From positions 1 through 23,441 of the forward strand of contig PAGT01000012.1 in the NCBI GenBank assembly GCA_002705485.1: a DNA stretch of 23,441 nucleotides, read 5' to 3'. Under the pieces are notes generated by a model that saw only the letters and a list, made by a program, of their open reading frames with translations, had not been told where the DNA came from and ran no database searches. Position 1 is the first letter of the stretch; each line of letters starts with the position of its first letter. This document shows positions 14,636 through 22,669 of this stretch, piece by piece. The stretch comes from Flavobacteriales bacterium. Its GTDB lineage: Bacteria; Bacteroidota; Bacteroidia; Flavobacteriales; Flavobacteriaceae. A program made the translations under genes and the position numbers.

Positions 14636-15836
14636 AACAATTTCCAAGATAGGCTCTGTTCAGGTCTTGACGGCTATTCAGGGATTACTTTTCACATTTT
14701 TAACAGCACGTCTTTTGAGTCCTGAGATGTTTGGTGAACTTAGATATGTTTTAGTGTTACTTCCTTTCTTAATGGTCGTAACCTTGCCTACTTTCGATAT
14801 ACTTGTCTTGAGAGAAACTGCTGCTGGATCGAAAGTTAGTTTACAAAGTATTGTAAACAAAAGAGGACAATTTGGCTTTTTTGGGGCTCTTTTTTTTGCG
14901 ATGGTACTTTTTTTTACTAAGGATTATTTCCCAACGGAGATATTTCAAAGTCTGTGCATAGCACTTTTAGTTTTACCATTTTACGAAATTACTACTCCTT
15001 TTAGAAACTTCTTGGTTGGTAAAGGCCTTCGTGATGTAGCGCTCACGCTTCAGCTAAGAAATAGGATCCTTTCTATAATTTTAATCCTATTAAGTGTGCT
15101 TATTTATATGCAGTTAGCTTCATCGGTTGCTGGCTTTTTACTCATATTTTTGTTTTGTACAACACTTCCTAATATTATTACCAACAGTAGGTTAAAAATT
15201 AGAGAGGAATCACGCAAAAGTAAATATGTGAAACCAAGTAGTTCATTGGTTAAGGAAGCCGTTTCTACATCACTCGCATCTATTATTTGGATCGCATCTT
15301 ATTCTCTTGATAGGCTAATTGTGGAGAGACAGTTGGGTCTTGAGGCGCTCGCTTTTTATTCAATTTTAGTTATGGTCCCGCTTCTGATTGCGCAGTTGGT
15401 TGACGCCCTAATTATGCTTTACTATAAAAAAATCTTTTTTAGTAAAGTAAGTGTTTTCACTATCAAGAACATAGTATTATTGATATTTCTATTTTCTGCC
15501 ATTATTTTTGCTTATGGGTATTTCGTTCATAATTTTTATCCATTTATTTTTGGTAATTTTTATAGCTATCCCTTGTCTTTAGCTTTTCTGTCTGGGTTAT
15601 TAATATTTACTGGTTCAATTGAGTTGTTTCTCATTCAATACCTTTACAAGAACAAAAGAGCTGCTCTTATCATGGGATATAACTTTATCTCTATTATAGT
15701 ATTATTTCTTACACTAACTTTAATGCTCAAAAACCCAAATCTCTATTCGATACTAATAGTGTTGGGATTAAAGCAACTTTTTCTTCCGATGATAATCTTC
15801 GCGTATGATAGGAGACTTAAAAATTATTTTTATTGA
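14622..15836 (+). CDS. wzx: Wzx-type polysaccharide flippase
   Basis: A 404-residue, highly hydrophobic protein with about 12 predicted membrane segments in the MATE/oligosaccharidyl-lipid flippase pattern. The opening GSVQVLTAIQGLLFTFLTARLLSPEMFGELRYV is, in its elements (TARLLSPEMFG), typical of Wzx/RfbX proteins. It would move the undecaprenyl-linked repeat across the inner membrane. The start is a TTG at 14622 overlapping the deacetylase end by 14 bases; no ATG is available near the conserved N-terminus. Confidence 0.88.
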   Translation: MIFFKTISKIGSVQVLTAIQGLLFTFLTARLLSPEMFGELRYVLVLLPFLMVVTLPTFDILVLRETAAGSKVSLQSIVNKRGQFGFFGALFFAMVLFFTKDYFPTEIFQSLCIALLVLPFYEITTPFRNFLVGKGLRDVALTLQLRNRILSIILILLSVLIYMQLASSVAGFLLIFLFCTTLPNIITNSRLKIREESRKSKYVKPSSSLVKEAVSTSLASIIWIASYSLDRLIVERQLGLEALAFYSILVMVPLLIAQLVDALIMLYYKKIFFSKVSVFTIKNIVLLIFLFSAIIFAYGYFVHNFYPFIFGNFYSYPLSLAFLSGLLIFTGSIELFLIQYLYKNKRAALIMGYNFISIIVLFLTLTLMLKNPNLYSILIVLGLKQLFLPMIIFAYDRRLKNYFY

Positions 15837-15850
15837 TTTGGTGCGACTGA

Positions 15851-16993
15851 ATGATGCAAAAGAAGAAGCTCATAATTGTCACGACGGTTCCACAGACTAT
15901 TTTTTATATTTTAAATGGGCAGCCAAAGTTTTTGAGCAGGTATTATGATGTAGCCATTGTAACATCTTCAGGCCCAGAGACTTCTTGGATAAGGGATAAA
16001 GAGGGTATTGAAGTGCACACATTAGATATGAGTCGTAAGATCTCTCTAGCTTCCGATTTAGTTTCTCTGTACAAATTAACTAAATTATTTTTGAAGCTTC
16101 GTCCGGACATCGTTCACTCATATACTCCAAAAGCAGGACTTTTATCTATGTTGGCAGCTTTCTTTGCCAGAATTAAAGTTAGAGTCCATACATTCACTGG
16201 CTTGATTTTCCCGAGTCGCTCTGGCTTTAGTCGAGCGTTACTAATCGCTATGGATAAGCTTACGTGTTTTTGCGCAACTGCGGTTGTCTCAGAAAGTGAG
16301 GGGGTTCGTGACGATCTCAGATCGGTTACTGTTCCGTGTAATAATATCCATATTATAGGTTCAGGCAACATAGCAGGCGTTGATGAGATTTTTTTTACGC
16401 CTGCATCTCAAAACTTTAAAAATGTTAAACGGATGCAATTAGGAATTCCTTTGGATGCCTTCGTTTTTTGTTATGTTGGCAGATTGAATTCAGAAAAAGG
16501 GGTCTCTGAGTTGGTGCAAGCTTTTCAAGAGCTTACAGGAAATGTGTATCTAATTTTAGCAGGAGCTTTAGATGAGTCCTTTCCTATTAATGCCGAGGAT
16601 ATGAGCTTGATTAATTTGCATCAAAATATTTTGGCTGTTGGGCAAGTTAATGATGTTAGAAGCATTTATTCGGCTTCAGACATAAACATGTTGGTCAGCT
16701 ATAGAGAAGGTTTTCCAAATGTTTTACTCGAAGCATGTTCAATGGAACTTCCATCGATTGCTACCGATGTTAATGGAGCACGAGAGATTATTCATAATGG
16801 CGAAACCGGCTGGCTGATCCCGGTCAAGAATAAAGATGCAGTGTTCAACGCTATGGTTAGTAGTATGAATGAAAAAGAAAACTTAGATATACTTGGAGAG
16901 AACTGTAGAAAGTTGGTAATTGATAGGTATCGACGAAGTGACTACCTAGAATCGCTAAAGTGTTTTTATAAAAGTTTTGATGTTATTGATTAA
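15851..16993 (+). CDS. Family 4 glycosyltransferase (PglA-like)
   Basis: A GT-B fold retaining glycosyltransferase. The N-terminal domain has VHSYTPKAGLLSMLAA (about residues 88-103), close to the HTHTPKA motif of PglA and related enzymes that act on undecaprenyl-diphosphate sugars. The C-terminal donor domain has FCYVGRLNSEKG (206-217) and the EX7E motif region REGFPNVLLEACSMELPSI. Length is 380 residues. If the initiating sugar is bacillosamine-like, this could add the second residue, but that is an inference from similarity and neighbours. A 46-base gap follows before the aminotransferase. Confidence 0.86.
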   Translation: MMQKKKLIIVTTVPQTIFYILNGQPKFLSRYYDVAIVTSSGPETSWIRDKEGIEVHTLDMSRKISLASDLVSLYKLTKLFLKLRPDIVHSYTPKAGLLSMLAAFFARIKVRVHTFTGLIFPSRSGFSRALLIAMDKLTCFCATAVVSESEGVRDDLRSVTVPCNNIHIIGSGNIAGVDEIFFTPASQNFKNVKRMQLGIPLDAFVFCYVGRLNSEKGVSELVQAFQELTGNVYLILAGALDESFPINAEDMSLINLHQNILAVGQVNDVRSIYSASDINMLVSYREGFPNVLLEACSMELPSIATDVNGAREIIHNGETGWLIPVKNKDAVFNAMVSSMNEKENLDILGENCRKLVIDRYRRSDYLESLKCFYKSFDVID

Positions 16994-17039
16994 CTGTCTA
17001 AAGTTTTAATGACGCTGATAAATAAATGGACGATTTAAG

Positions 17040-18230
17040 ATGTACGATAAGAATTTAATGTTTCCGGCATTTGTTGATAAAGCAAGGAAAATCTATGGCC
17101 CTGACTTTATACCAATGCATCGTCCAGTTTTTGAAGGAAATGAAACTGAATATTTGAAGGAGTGTGTCGAGTCTAATTTTGTCTCATCTATGGGTGAGTT
17201 TGTAAGTAGATTTGAGTCTGACATAGCTAAATTTACTGGATCTACATACGCAATAGCTGCAGTGAATGGTACTTCAGCACTGCATATTGCGATGTTAGTA
17301 GCGGGAGTCCAATCTGGTGATGAGGTCATTAGCCAGGCATTAACTTTTGTGGCGACCTGTAACGCTATTTCTTATTTAGGAGCTATACCATTGTTCATAG
17401 ATGTCGACAGGGACACTATGGGGATGAGTCCATCAGCTTTAAGGCATTTTTTAGAACACAATACTTTCACAGAAGGCGGTTGTCTATTTAATAAAGTATC
17501 TAAGAGGCGCATAAAGGCGTGTGTCCCTATGCATACCTTTGGCATCCCTTGCCGAATAAAAGAGATTCAATCTATTTGCATGGAATGGGGATTAGTCTTA
17601 ATTGAGGACGCCGCAGAATCTCTTGGCAGCTATTCGGGCGATATTCATACTGGAAGGTTAGGAGCGTTAGGAGTTTATAGTTTTAATGGTAATAAGGTCA
17701 TAACTACTGGAGGTGGAGGTATGGTTATTACTGATGACAAACGATTAGCTGACCGAGTTAGACATCTAACCACGACGGCAAAAATACCACATCCCACTAA
17801 TTTTATTCATGACGATATCGGTTATAACTATCGTTTGCCAGGTCTATGCGCGGCTCTCGGTGTTGCACAGATGGAGAGGCTAGATGAATTTCTGACTGTT
17901 AAAGAAATGATCGCGCGCGAATGGCAAAATCTGTTTGGTGAATTTGACCTCGAATGCAATGGTGCTTTGCCTAAGGATAAAAGTAACAATTGGCTTAATT
18001 CTGTGACTATGTACTCTAAAACGGATCGAGATGAGTTTCTTCATTACTCCAATGAGAGAGGTGTTATGACTCGTCCGCTGTGGGAGCTAATGTCTAACTT
18101 AGAAATGTTTAAAAAATGTGAACATGATGGCTTAGAGAATTCCAAGTGGCTTCTAGACCGTGTTGTTGCTGTATCTTCAAGCGTTCCTGACGGGGCATTG
18201 GCGGATTTTAACAATAGGAGCAATGTATGA
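17040..18230 (+). CDS. DegT/DnrJ/EryC1 sugar aminotransferase (LegC-like)
   Basis: A PLP-dependent aminotransferase of nucleotide sugars. IPMHRPVFEGNETEYLKEC (residues 24-42) and NFVSSMGEFVSRFE are typical of the LegC subgroup that aminates UDP-4-keto-6-deoxy-GlcNAc at C4. NGTSALHIA (76-84) binds PLP phosphate, EDAAESLG holds Asp190, which pairs with the pyridine nitrogen, and the Schiff-base lysine is Lys219 in FNGNK. It overlaps the dehydratase gene as ATGA, so the two enzymes very probably work in sequence. Length 396 residues is normal. Confidence 0.88.
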   Translation: MYDKNLMFPAFVDKARKIYGPDFIPMHRPVFEGNETEYLKECVESNFVSSMGEFVSRFESDIAKFTGSTYAIAAVNGTSALHIAMLVAGVQSGDEVISQALTFVATCNAISYLGAIPLFIDVDRDTMGMSPSALRHFLEHNTFTEGGCLFNKVSKRRIKACVPMHTFGIPCRIKEIQSICMEWGLVLIEDAAESLGSYSGDIHTGRLGALGVYSFNGNKVITTGGGGMVITDDKRLADRVRHLTTTAKIPHPTNFIHDDIGYNYRLPGLCAALGVAQMERLDEFLTVKEMIAREWQNLFGEFDLECNGALPKDKSNNWLNSVTMYSKTDRDEFLHYSNERGVMTRPLWELMSNLEMFKKCEHDGLENSKWLLDRVVAVSSSVPDGALADFNNRSNV

Positions 18231-19414
18231 ACTATTTAGATCTAATAGGAAGAACAGAGCCATTATTTTGTCAGGATTTAAATGATCGAGAGGTAGAACT
18301 TCAGGAGATAGTTTCGAAGAATCGTTTTCTAGTGATTGGAGGAGCGGGCTCAATTGGCCAGGCGGTGACTCGTGAGATCTTTAGGCGACAGCCATTGGCA
18401 CTTCATGTTGTCGATATTAGTGAAAATAATATGGTTGAACTCGTCCGCGATTTAAGAAGCACCCTCGGTTACATTGATGGCGATTTTCGGACGTTTGCGA
18501 TTGACTGTGGTAGCCGTGAGTTTGAGGCATTGATGAGTGGCGGCAGTGGCTATGATTATGTTCTTAACCTGTCTGCACTTAAACATGTGCGTAGTGAAGA
18601 AGATCCATATACTTTACAGAGACTGATCGAAGTTAATATTATTAATACTATTAAGACGGTTCAGATGGTTCGAGATCAAGGCGTCAAAAAATATTTTTGT
18701 GTATCTACAGATAAGGCAGCAAATCCCGTAAGTATGATGGGTGCCAGTAAACGTATTATGGAAATGTTTTTGATGCGTGAAAGTAATTCAGTTATCGTTT
18801 CCACTGCTCGATTTGCGAACGTAGCATTTTCTGATGGTTCGCTATTGCATGGGTTTAATCAGCGCTTTGCCAAAAGACAGCCGATTTCAGCTCCAGATGA
18901 TATAAGGAGATACTTCGTGACTCCTCAAGAATCAGGTGAGCTTTGCTTGATGTCATGTCTTCTTGGAGGAAACAGGGACATCTTTTTTCCAAAGTTAAGC
19001 GAGCAGCTTCATTTAACTACTTTTTCTGATATTGCTGAGCGCTACATATCGAACCAAGGATACGAACCTTTTCATTGTTCAACCGAGCAGGAGGCAAGAG
19101 ATCGTTCGTCAAAGCTAATTGCAACAAAACTATGGCCTTGTTACTTTTTTAAATCAGACACATCAGGCGAAAAAGACTTTGAAGAGTTTTTCACAAATAA
19201 GGAAATTTTAGATATGGATAGATTTAAAAATCTAGGTGTGATTAAAAATGAAGCTAACTTTAATTCAGATATGCTAGATAATTTCTTAAACGTGATCCAT
19301 GAGCTCCGCGCTCAAACAGTCTGGGAAAAGACACCAATAGTTGATTTATTTAACGAGATGATTCCTGACTTTGATCACAAAGAAACAGGTAAATATTTAG
19401 ATGGGAAAATGTAA
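18227..19414 (+). CDS. UDP-N-acetylglucosamine 4,6-dehydratase (LegB/PglF-like, soluble)
   Basis: Converts UDP-GlcNAc to the 4-keto-6-deoxy intermediate using bound NAD. The Rossmann motif is VIGGAGSIGQ (residues 36-45). STDKAANP (160-167) and MGASKR (171-176) match the CapD/PglF family, where Met replaces the usual catalytic Tyr of SDRs, with Lys175 retained. It lacks the N-terminal membrane helices of PglF/WbpM and has an extended C-terminus (395 residues), as in LegB-type proteins. AGGAG precedes the ATG at about 7 bases. Local GC is about 47% (18301-18360), clearly above the backbone. It is followed after 2 bases by the sugar-phosphate transferase. Confidence 0.87.
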   Translation: MNYLDLIGRTEPLFCQDLNDREVELQEIVSKNRFLVIGGAGSIGQAVTREIFRRQPLALHVVDISENNMVELVRDLRSTLGYIDGDFRTFAIDCGSREFEALMSGGSGYDYVLNLSALKHVRSEEDPYTLQRLIEVNIINTIKTVQMVRDQGVKKYFCVSTDKAANPVSMMGASKRIMEMFLMRESNSVIVSTARFANVAFSDGSLLHGFNQRFAKRQPISAPDDIRRYFVTPQESGELCLMSCLLGGNRDIFFPKLSEQLHLTTFSDIAERYISNQGYEPFHCSTEQEARDRSSKLIATKLWPCYFFKSDTSGEKDFEEFFTNKEILDMDRFKNLGVIKNEANFNSDMLDNFLNVIHELRAQTVWEKTPIVDLFNEMIPDFDHKETGKYLDGKM

Positions 19415-19416
19415 GT

Positions 19417-20082
19417 TTGAAACGGTTCTTTGATATTATTTTTTCGAGCATTGCGCTTGTTTTTTTTTCACCTCTTTTACTGCCTCTGATGCTTATTTTA
19501 CGAGCGACAGGGGAGGGCGAAATTTTTTTCCGACAGAGTCGAGTCGGGCTAGAAGGTAAACACTTTAAACTCTTTAAATTCGCTACAATGCTTAAAAATA
19601 GTCCTAAAATAGGAACTGGTACTGTAACCATTAAAAATGATCCTAGAATACTTCCTTTTGGCAATTTTCTTAGAAAAACTAAGATTAACGAATTACCCCA
19701 GCTAATCAATATCTTAAAAGGAGACATGAGCTTTATTGGACCTAGGCCTCAAACTCAAAGGTGCTTTAATGCATTCCCACTATCTTCTCAAAAAGAAATA
19801 ATAAAAGTAAGACCAGGTCTTTCAGGAGTTGGGTCGATAATTTTTAGCAGCGAAGAAGAAATGATCCAAGATAATAATGACCCAGAAAATTTTTACGATG
19901 AAATAGTAATGCCTTATAAAGGTTCTTTGGAAGTTTGGTATGTTTCTCATCAAGGTATTATTTCTTATTTTTACCTTATTTTTCTTACAATTTTAGCTTT
20001 ACTAGGCTTGAACAAAGGATTGATCTGGAGAATATTTAAAGATTTACCTTTGCCTCCGCCAGAATTAATTAAATGGATATAA
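19417..20082 (+). CDS. Undecaprenyl-phosphate sugar-1-phosphate transferase (PglC/WcaJ-like)
   Basis: A monotopic phosphoglycosyl transferase that starts repeat synthesis by moving a sugar-1-phosphate from UDP-sugar to undecaprenyl phosphate. Family motifs in order: KRFFD at the start, membrane-entering helix at about 8-29, FFRQSRVG (37-44), KLFKFATM (51-58), NDPRILPFGNFLRKTKINELPQL (74-96) and GDMSFIGPRPQ (102-112). The catalytic acid pair usually reads Asp-Glu in LDELPQ; here it reads Asn91-Glu92. The start is a TTG. The first 144 bases are about 41% GC, the next 180 about 31%, so the gene may be a recombinant. A second hydrophobic segment near 165-180 is unusual for the shortest PglC forms. 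Confidence 0.88.
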   Translation: MKRFFDIIFSSIALVFFSPLLLPLMLILRATGEGEIFFRQSRVGLEGKHFKLFKFATMLKNSPKIGTGTVTIKNDPRILPFGNFLRKTKINELPQLINILKGDMSFIGPRPQTQRCFNAFPLSSQKEIIKVRPGLSGVGSIIFSSEEEMIQDNNDPENFYDEIVMPYKGSLEVWYVSHQGIISYFYLIFLTILALLGLNKGLIWRIFKDLPLPPPELIKWI

Positions 20083-20672
20083 AATCTAATAATTTAAAAA
20101 CCAAAGATTACAAAACTATTGCTCGTCTTCATCGAGATCATATTAATAATGGTTTTTTAGGAACATTAGGTATTCCATTTCTTATGCTTCTTTATGAAGC
20201 AATTGATAAGGACGAAGATAGCGTTTTGTTATTAGAAAAAAAAGATAGAGTTATTGTAGGGTTTATTAGTGGAACTTTAGGACTTAAAAGCATATATAAA
20301 AGACTTCTTATGCAGCCTTACAAATTGATATGTTCTCTCAAAACAAATTTTTTATCTATCTTTAAGATGTACAAAATATTAGAAATATTATTTAAGACTA
20401 AGAATGATAATAAAGAAAAAGATCTGCCCAAATATGAACTTCTTTCAATGGTTGTTGATCCCGCCTTTCAAGGCAAAGGGTATTCTGAGAGTTTATTCAA
20501 ATCTTTATGCAATCATTTTAAAGAAAAAGGAATTGAAAGCTTTAAAATCATGGTTGGAAGAAACTTGACGAAGGCAAATGCTTTTTATACAAAAATGGGG
20601 TCAATCCCTGTAAAAGAAACACAAATACATAAAGGCTCTAACTCTTTAATTTATATAAAAAAAACAGATTAA
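20073..20672 (+). CDS. GNAT-family N-acetyltransferase
   Basis: A cytoplasmic acetyl-CoA-dependent acetyltransferase. LSMVVDPAFQGKGYSESLF (residues 124-142) contains the GNAT motif A (QGKGYS for R/Q-x-x-G-x-G/A), followed by MVGRNLTKANAFYTKMG, the usual C-terminal GNAT pattern. Length is 199 residues. The ATG overlaps the stop of the transferase gene. Given the dehydratase and aminotransferase just upstream it could acetylate the 4-amino group of UDP-4-amino-4,6-dideoxy-GlcNAc, a job done by hexapeptide-repeat enzymes in Campylobacter. That role is inferred from neighbours only. AT-rich composition places it with the backbone. Confidence 0.82.
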   Translation: MDIKSNNLKTKDYKTIARLHRDHINNGFLGTLGIPFLMLLYEAIDKDEDSVLLLEKKDRVIVGFISGTLGLKSIYKRLLMQPYKLICSLKTNFLSIFKMYKILEILFKTKNDNKEKDLPKYELLSMVVDPAFQGKGYSESLFKSLCNHFKEKGIESFKIMVGRNLTKANAFYTKMGSIPVKETQIHKGSNSLIYIKKTD

Positions 20673-21508
20673 TGAAATTAAGAAAGGTGATAATACCGGC
20701 TGCAGGATTGGGAAAAAGAATGTATCCAGCCGCAAAGGTAATTCCAAAAGAAATGCTTCCTATTGCTGGTAAACCAGCTATTCAGCATGTATTAGAAGAA
20801 ATTATAGAAGCTGGTTTTGAGGAAATAATATTAATTACAAATCCTAATAAATCATCTATAAAAGAGCATTTAAACTTTATACTTTCTAGCAGCACAAGAA
20901 GTAAATCTGCTTCAAATATATCCATTACAAGCGTTAAACAAGGCAAACCAAAAGGTTTAGGACATGCCATCTTACAAGCAGAGAAAATTATAAAAAAAGA
21001 ACCTTTTGCTGTCGTACTGCCTGATATGCTTTTGCAAAATTCAAACAAAAAAAATAATCTCGCATTGATGAAGAAAAATTTTGATTCAAATAATACTTCT
21101 GGAATTTTATTTTCATCTGCTTCAAAAAAAGATATTCCATTATATGGAATAGCTAAAATTAAAAAAATTAAAGATTTTCCTGGAAGATTTTTAGTCAAAT
21201 CTATTATAGAAAAGCCCACAATTAAAAAGGCGCCATCTAATTTATTTGCTGTAGGTAGATATATTTTTAGAAATGAATTGATGCAGTTCTTGAGGAAAGC
21301 AAAATCAGATCAAAATGAAGAAATTCAACTTACTGACGCAATTGATTCATTCATTAAAGATGGAGCAGATATCCATGGATATAATCTTAAAGGCAAGGTT
21401 TATGATTGTGGAAACAAACTTGGTTTTTTGATAGCAAATATAGAATATTCTAAGAAAGACCCTGAAATTGGCTATCATTTTAGAAAATATATAAAAAAGG
21501 ATGCTTGA
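20672..21508 (+). CDS. galU: UTP--glucose-1-phosphate uridylyltransferase
   Basis: Makes UDP-glucose from UTP and glucose-1-phosphate, for LPS and other glycans. The opening VIIPAAGLGKRMYPAAKVIPKEMLPIAGKP in its parts (PAAGLGKR at 9-16, PKEMLPIAGKPAIQ at 25-38) is diagnostic of bacterial GalU. Further on, FAVVLPDMLL carries the metal-binding Asp, and VYDCGNKLGFLIAN is the usual C-terminal motif. Length 278 residues is within the family range. It overlaps the GNAT stop as TAATG, and the next gene starts 8 bases before its end, so it is part of a tight operon. Works with galE at 3373. Confidence 0.95.
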   Translation: MKLRKVIIPAAGLGKRMYPAAKVIPKEMLPIAGKPAIQHVLEEIIEAGFEEIILITNPNKSSIKEHLNFILSSSTRSKSASNISITSVKQGKPKGLGHAILQAEKIIKKEPFAVVLPDMLLQNSNKKNNLALMKKNFDSNNTSGILFSSASKKDIPLYGIAKIKKIKDFPGRFLVKSIIEKPTIKKAPSNLFAVGRYIFRNELMQFLRKAKSDQNEEIQLTDAIDSFIKDGADIHGYNLKGKVYDCGNKLGFLIANIEYSKKDPEIGYHFRKYIKKDA

Positions 21509-22364
21509 AAATATAAAAAAATTAATTTTCTTCTTAAAAAAAAATAAGGAAATCTATCTTATAGAATCTAATCAGGATGAAGGATTTTTAATAGACTCGC
21601 TTAAGGATGAAAAATATATTGGATTAGACACAGAATTTTCATGGCGAAAAACTTACTACCCTGAATTATCAATATTACAAATATCTACAGAATCAAAGAT
21701 TTTTTTGATTGATTGTCTAAAGTTTAAAAAATTTGATTTATTAAATAAGATCTTAGAAAAAAAGGATAAATTGATCGTTATGCATTCTTCAAGAAGTGAT
21801 ACAACAGTTTTAAGTACAAATTTAAAAATAAAGATAAAAAATATTTTTGATATTCAAATTGCAGAAAAATATATTTATGGTGGAGAAATAAAAAATTATG
21901 GAGCAATTGTCTTGAACCATTTCGGGCACAAATTAGATAAATCGGAAACAAATTCAAATTGGTTGAAACGTCCACTAGATTACAATCAACTTGAATATGC
22001 AGCAGATGATGTAAATTTTTTGATACCTATTTATAAAGCTCAATTAAAAAAATTAAAAAAAACTGATAAGCTAGATATTGTCTTTTCAGAGTCAAGAAGG
22101 GAAGCGGATCTAGGAAATCAAGAACTTCATGTTTCTAGAGTAAAAAAATTAAAAAAAGCAACCAAGGATGAAAGAGCTATTTTTCTTTGGAGAGAAAAAC
22201 AAGCTAGCAAAAAAAATTTACCACCTTCTTATATTTTTGAGGATCGTTCTTTAAGAAAAATAGCAAAAGAGATAAAAATAAAAGATTCGAACTCTAATAT
22301 TTTGGCGAAATTATTTAAGGATTTCTCTTCTGTTGATGATTTCTTGAAAAATATAAAATTATGA
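21501..22364 (+). CDS. rnd: Ribonuclease D-like 3'-5' exonuclease
   Basis: RNase D trims the 3' ends of tRNA precursors and other stable RNAs. The DEDDy exonuclease residues are visible: Asp43 and Glu45 in GLDTEF, Asp100 in HSSRSDTTVL, and Tyr166-x3-Asp170 in LEYAADDV. A reduced HRDC-like C-terminal region follows (AIFLWREKQASKKNLPPSYIF). At 287 residues it is shorter than the E. coli enzyme (about 375), with only one C-terminal domain. It overlaps galU by 8 bases, and the next small gene overlaps it as ATGA. It is strongly AT-rich. Confidence 0.9.
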   Translation: MLENIKKLIFFLKKNKEIYLIESNQDEGFLIDSLKDEKYIGLDTEFSWRKTYYPELSILQISTESKIFLIDCLKFKKFDLLNKILEKKDKLIVMHSSRSDTTVLSTNLKIKIKNIFDIQIAEKYIYGGEIKNYGAIVLNHFGHKLDKSETNSNWLKRPLDYNQLEYAADDVNFLIPIYKAQLKKLKKTDKLDIVFSESRREADLGNQELHVSRVKKLKKATKDERAIFLWREKQASKKNLPPSYIFEDRSLRKIAKEIKIKDSNSNILAKLFKDFSSVDDFLKNIKL

Positions 22365-22669
22365 TTTTTTTTTGGTTTTTTTATTATTTAACATTGATTT
22401 TGCTTTGTTATCTATTCGCGAACTTTATTTCAAATAAATTTCTTAAGTTTTTTTTTATACCCTTTATCTTAAGTATATTTGGTTCTTTCTGGTTTATAGA
22501 GCCTGGCAGCAATGAATTAGCACCCATAATTTCTATTTTATTCCTTGAAAATTTTATTCTTGATTCTAATGGCGTTAATAGACTTCTTAGACCATTGATA
22601 AGTTTTATTTTTATTTCTCTTCTTTCAAGCTTAATTTATTACTTTTATACAAAAAATTCTAAAAACTAA
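22361..22669 (+). CDS. Small hydrophobic membrane protein of unknown function
   Basis: A 102-residue protein with three likely membrane segments (about residues 3-22, 26-46 and 80-96) and a middle part FIEPGSNELAPIISILFLENFIL containing the only charged loop. I do not recognise a family. The start overlaps the rnd stop as ATGA, so it is translated from the same mRNA, and its last 11 bases overlap the convergent phosphoesterase gene. A conserved accessory membrane protein is likely. A spurious frame is possible but less likely given the coupling. Confidence 0.6.
   Translation: MIFFWFFYYLTLILLCYLFANFISNKFLKFFFIPFILSIFGSFWFIEPGSNELAPIISILFLENFILDSNGVNRLLRPLISFIFISLLSSLIYYFYTKNSKN

Larger units (their letters stand above)
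5735..19560 (+). other. Exchanged O-antigen/capsule biosynthesis cassette
   Basis: Fifteen colinear genes, mostly overlapping or a few bases apart, encode a Wzx/Wzy-type glycan pathway. Hand counts show a composition step at the left edge: 33% GC at 5221-5280 against 53% at 5761-5820. At the right, 41% at 19417-19560 falls to 31% at 19561-19740. GC inside varies (47% at 18301-18360, near 30% in parts of the deacetylase and wzx), so the cassette itself looks mosaic. The left edge lies next to a wzz remnant and the right edge inside the sugar-phosphate transferase. No integrase, transposase or IS element is visible, so exchange by homologous recombination in shared flanks is the simplest reading. 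Confidence 0.7.

Noticed and set aside
5735..19560. A prophage, integrative element or IS-borne island
   Set aside because: No integrase, transposase, terminal inverted repeats or phage genes are visible; all genes fit glycan synthesis.
19350..19727. A 125-codon minus-strand reading frame
   Set aside because: It is antisense to the dehydratase end and the sugar-phosphate transferase, both strongly supported; the product shows no recognisable domain.
20782..21219. A 145-codon minus-strand reading frame
   Set aside because: It is antisense to galU, whose motifs are all on the plus strand; long antisense frames are expected when the sense strand is rich in A-starting codons.
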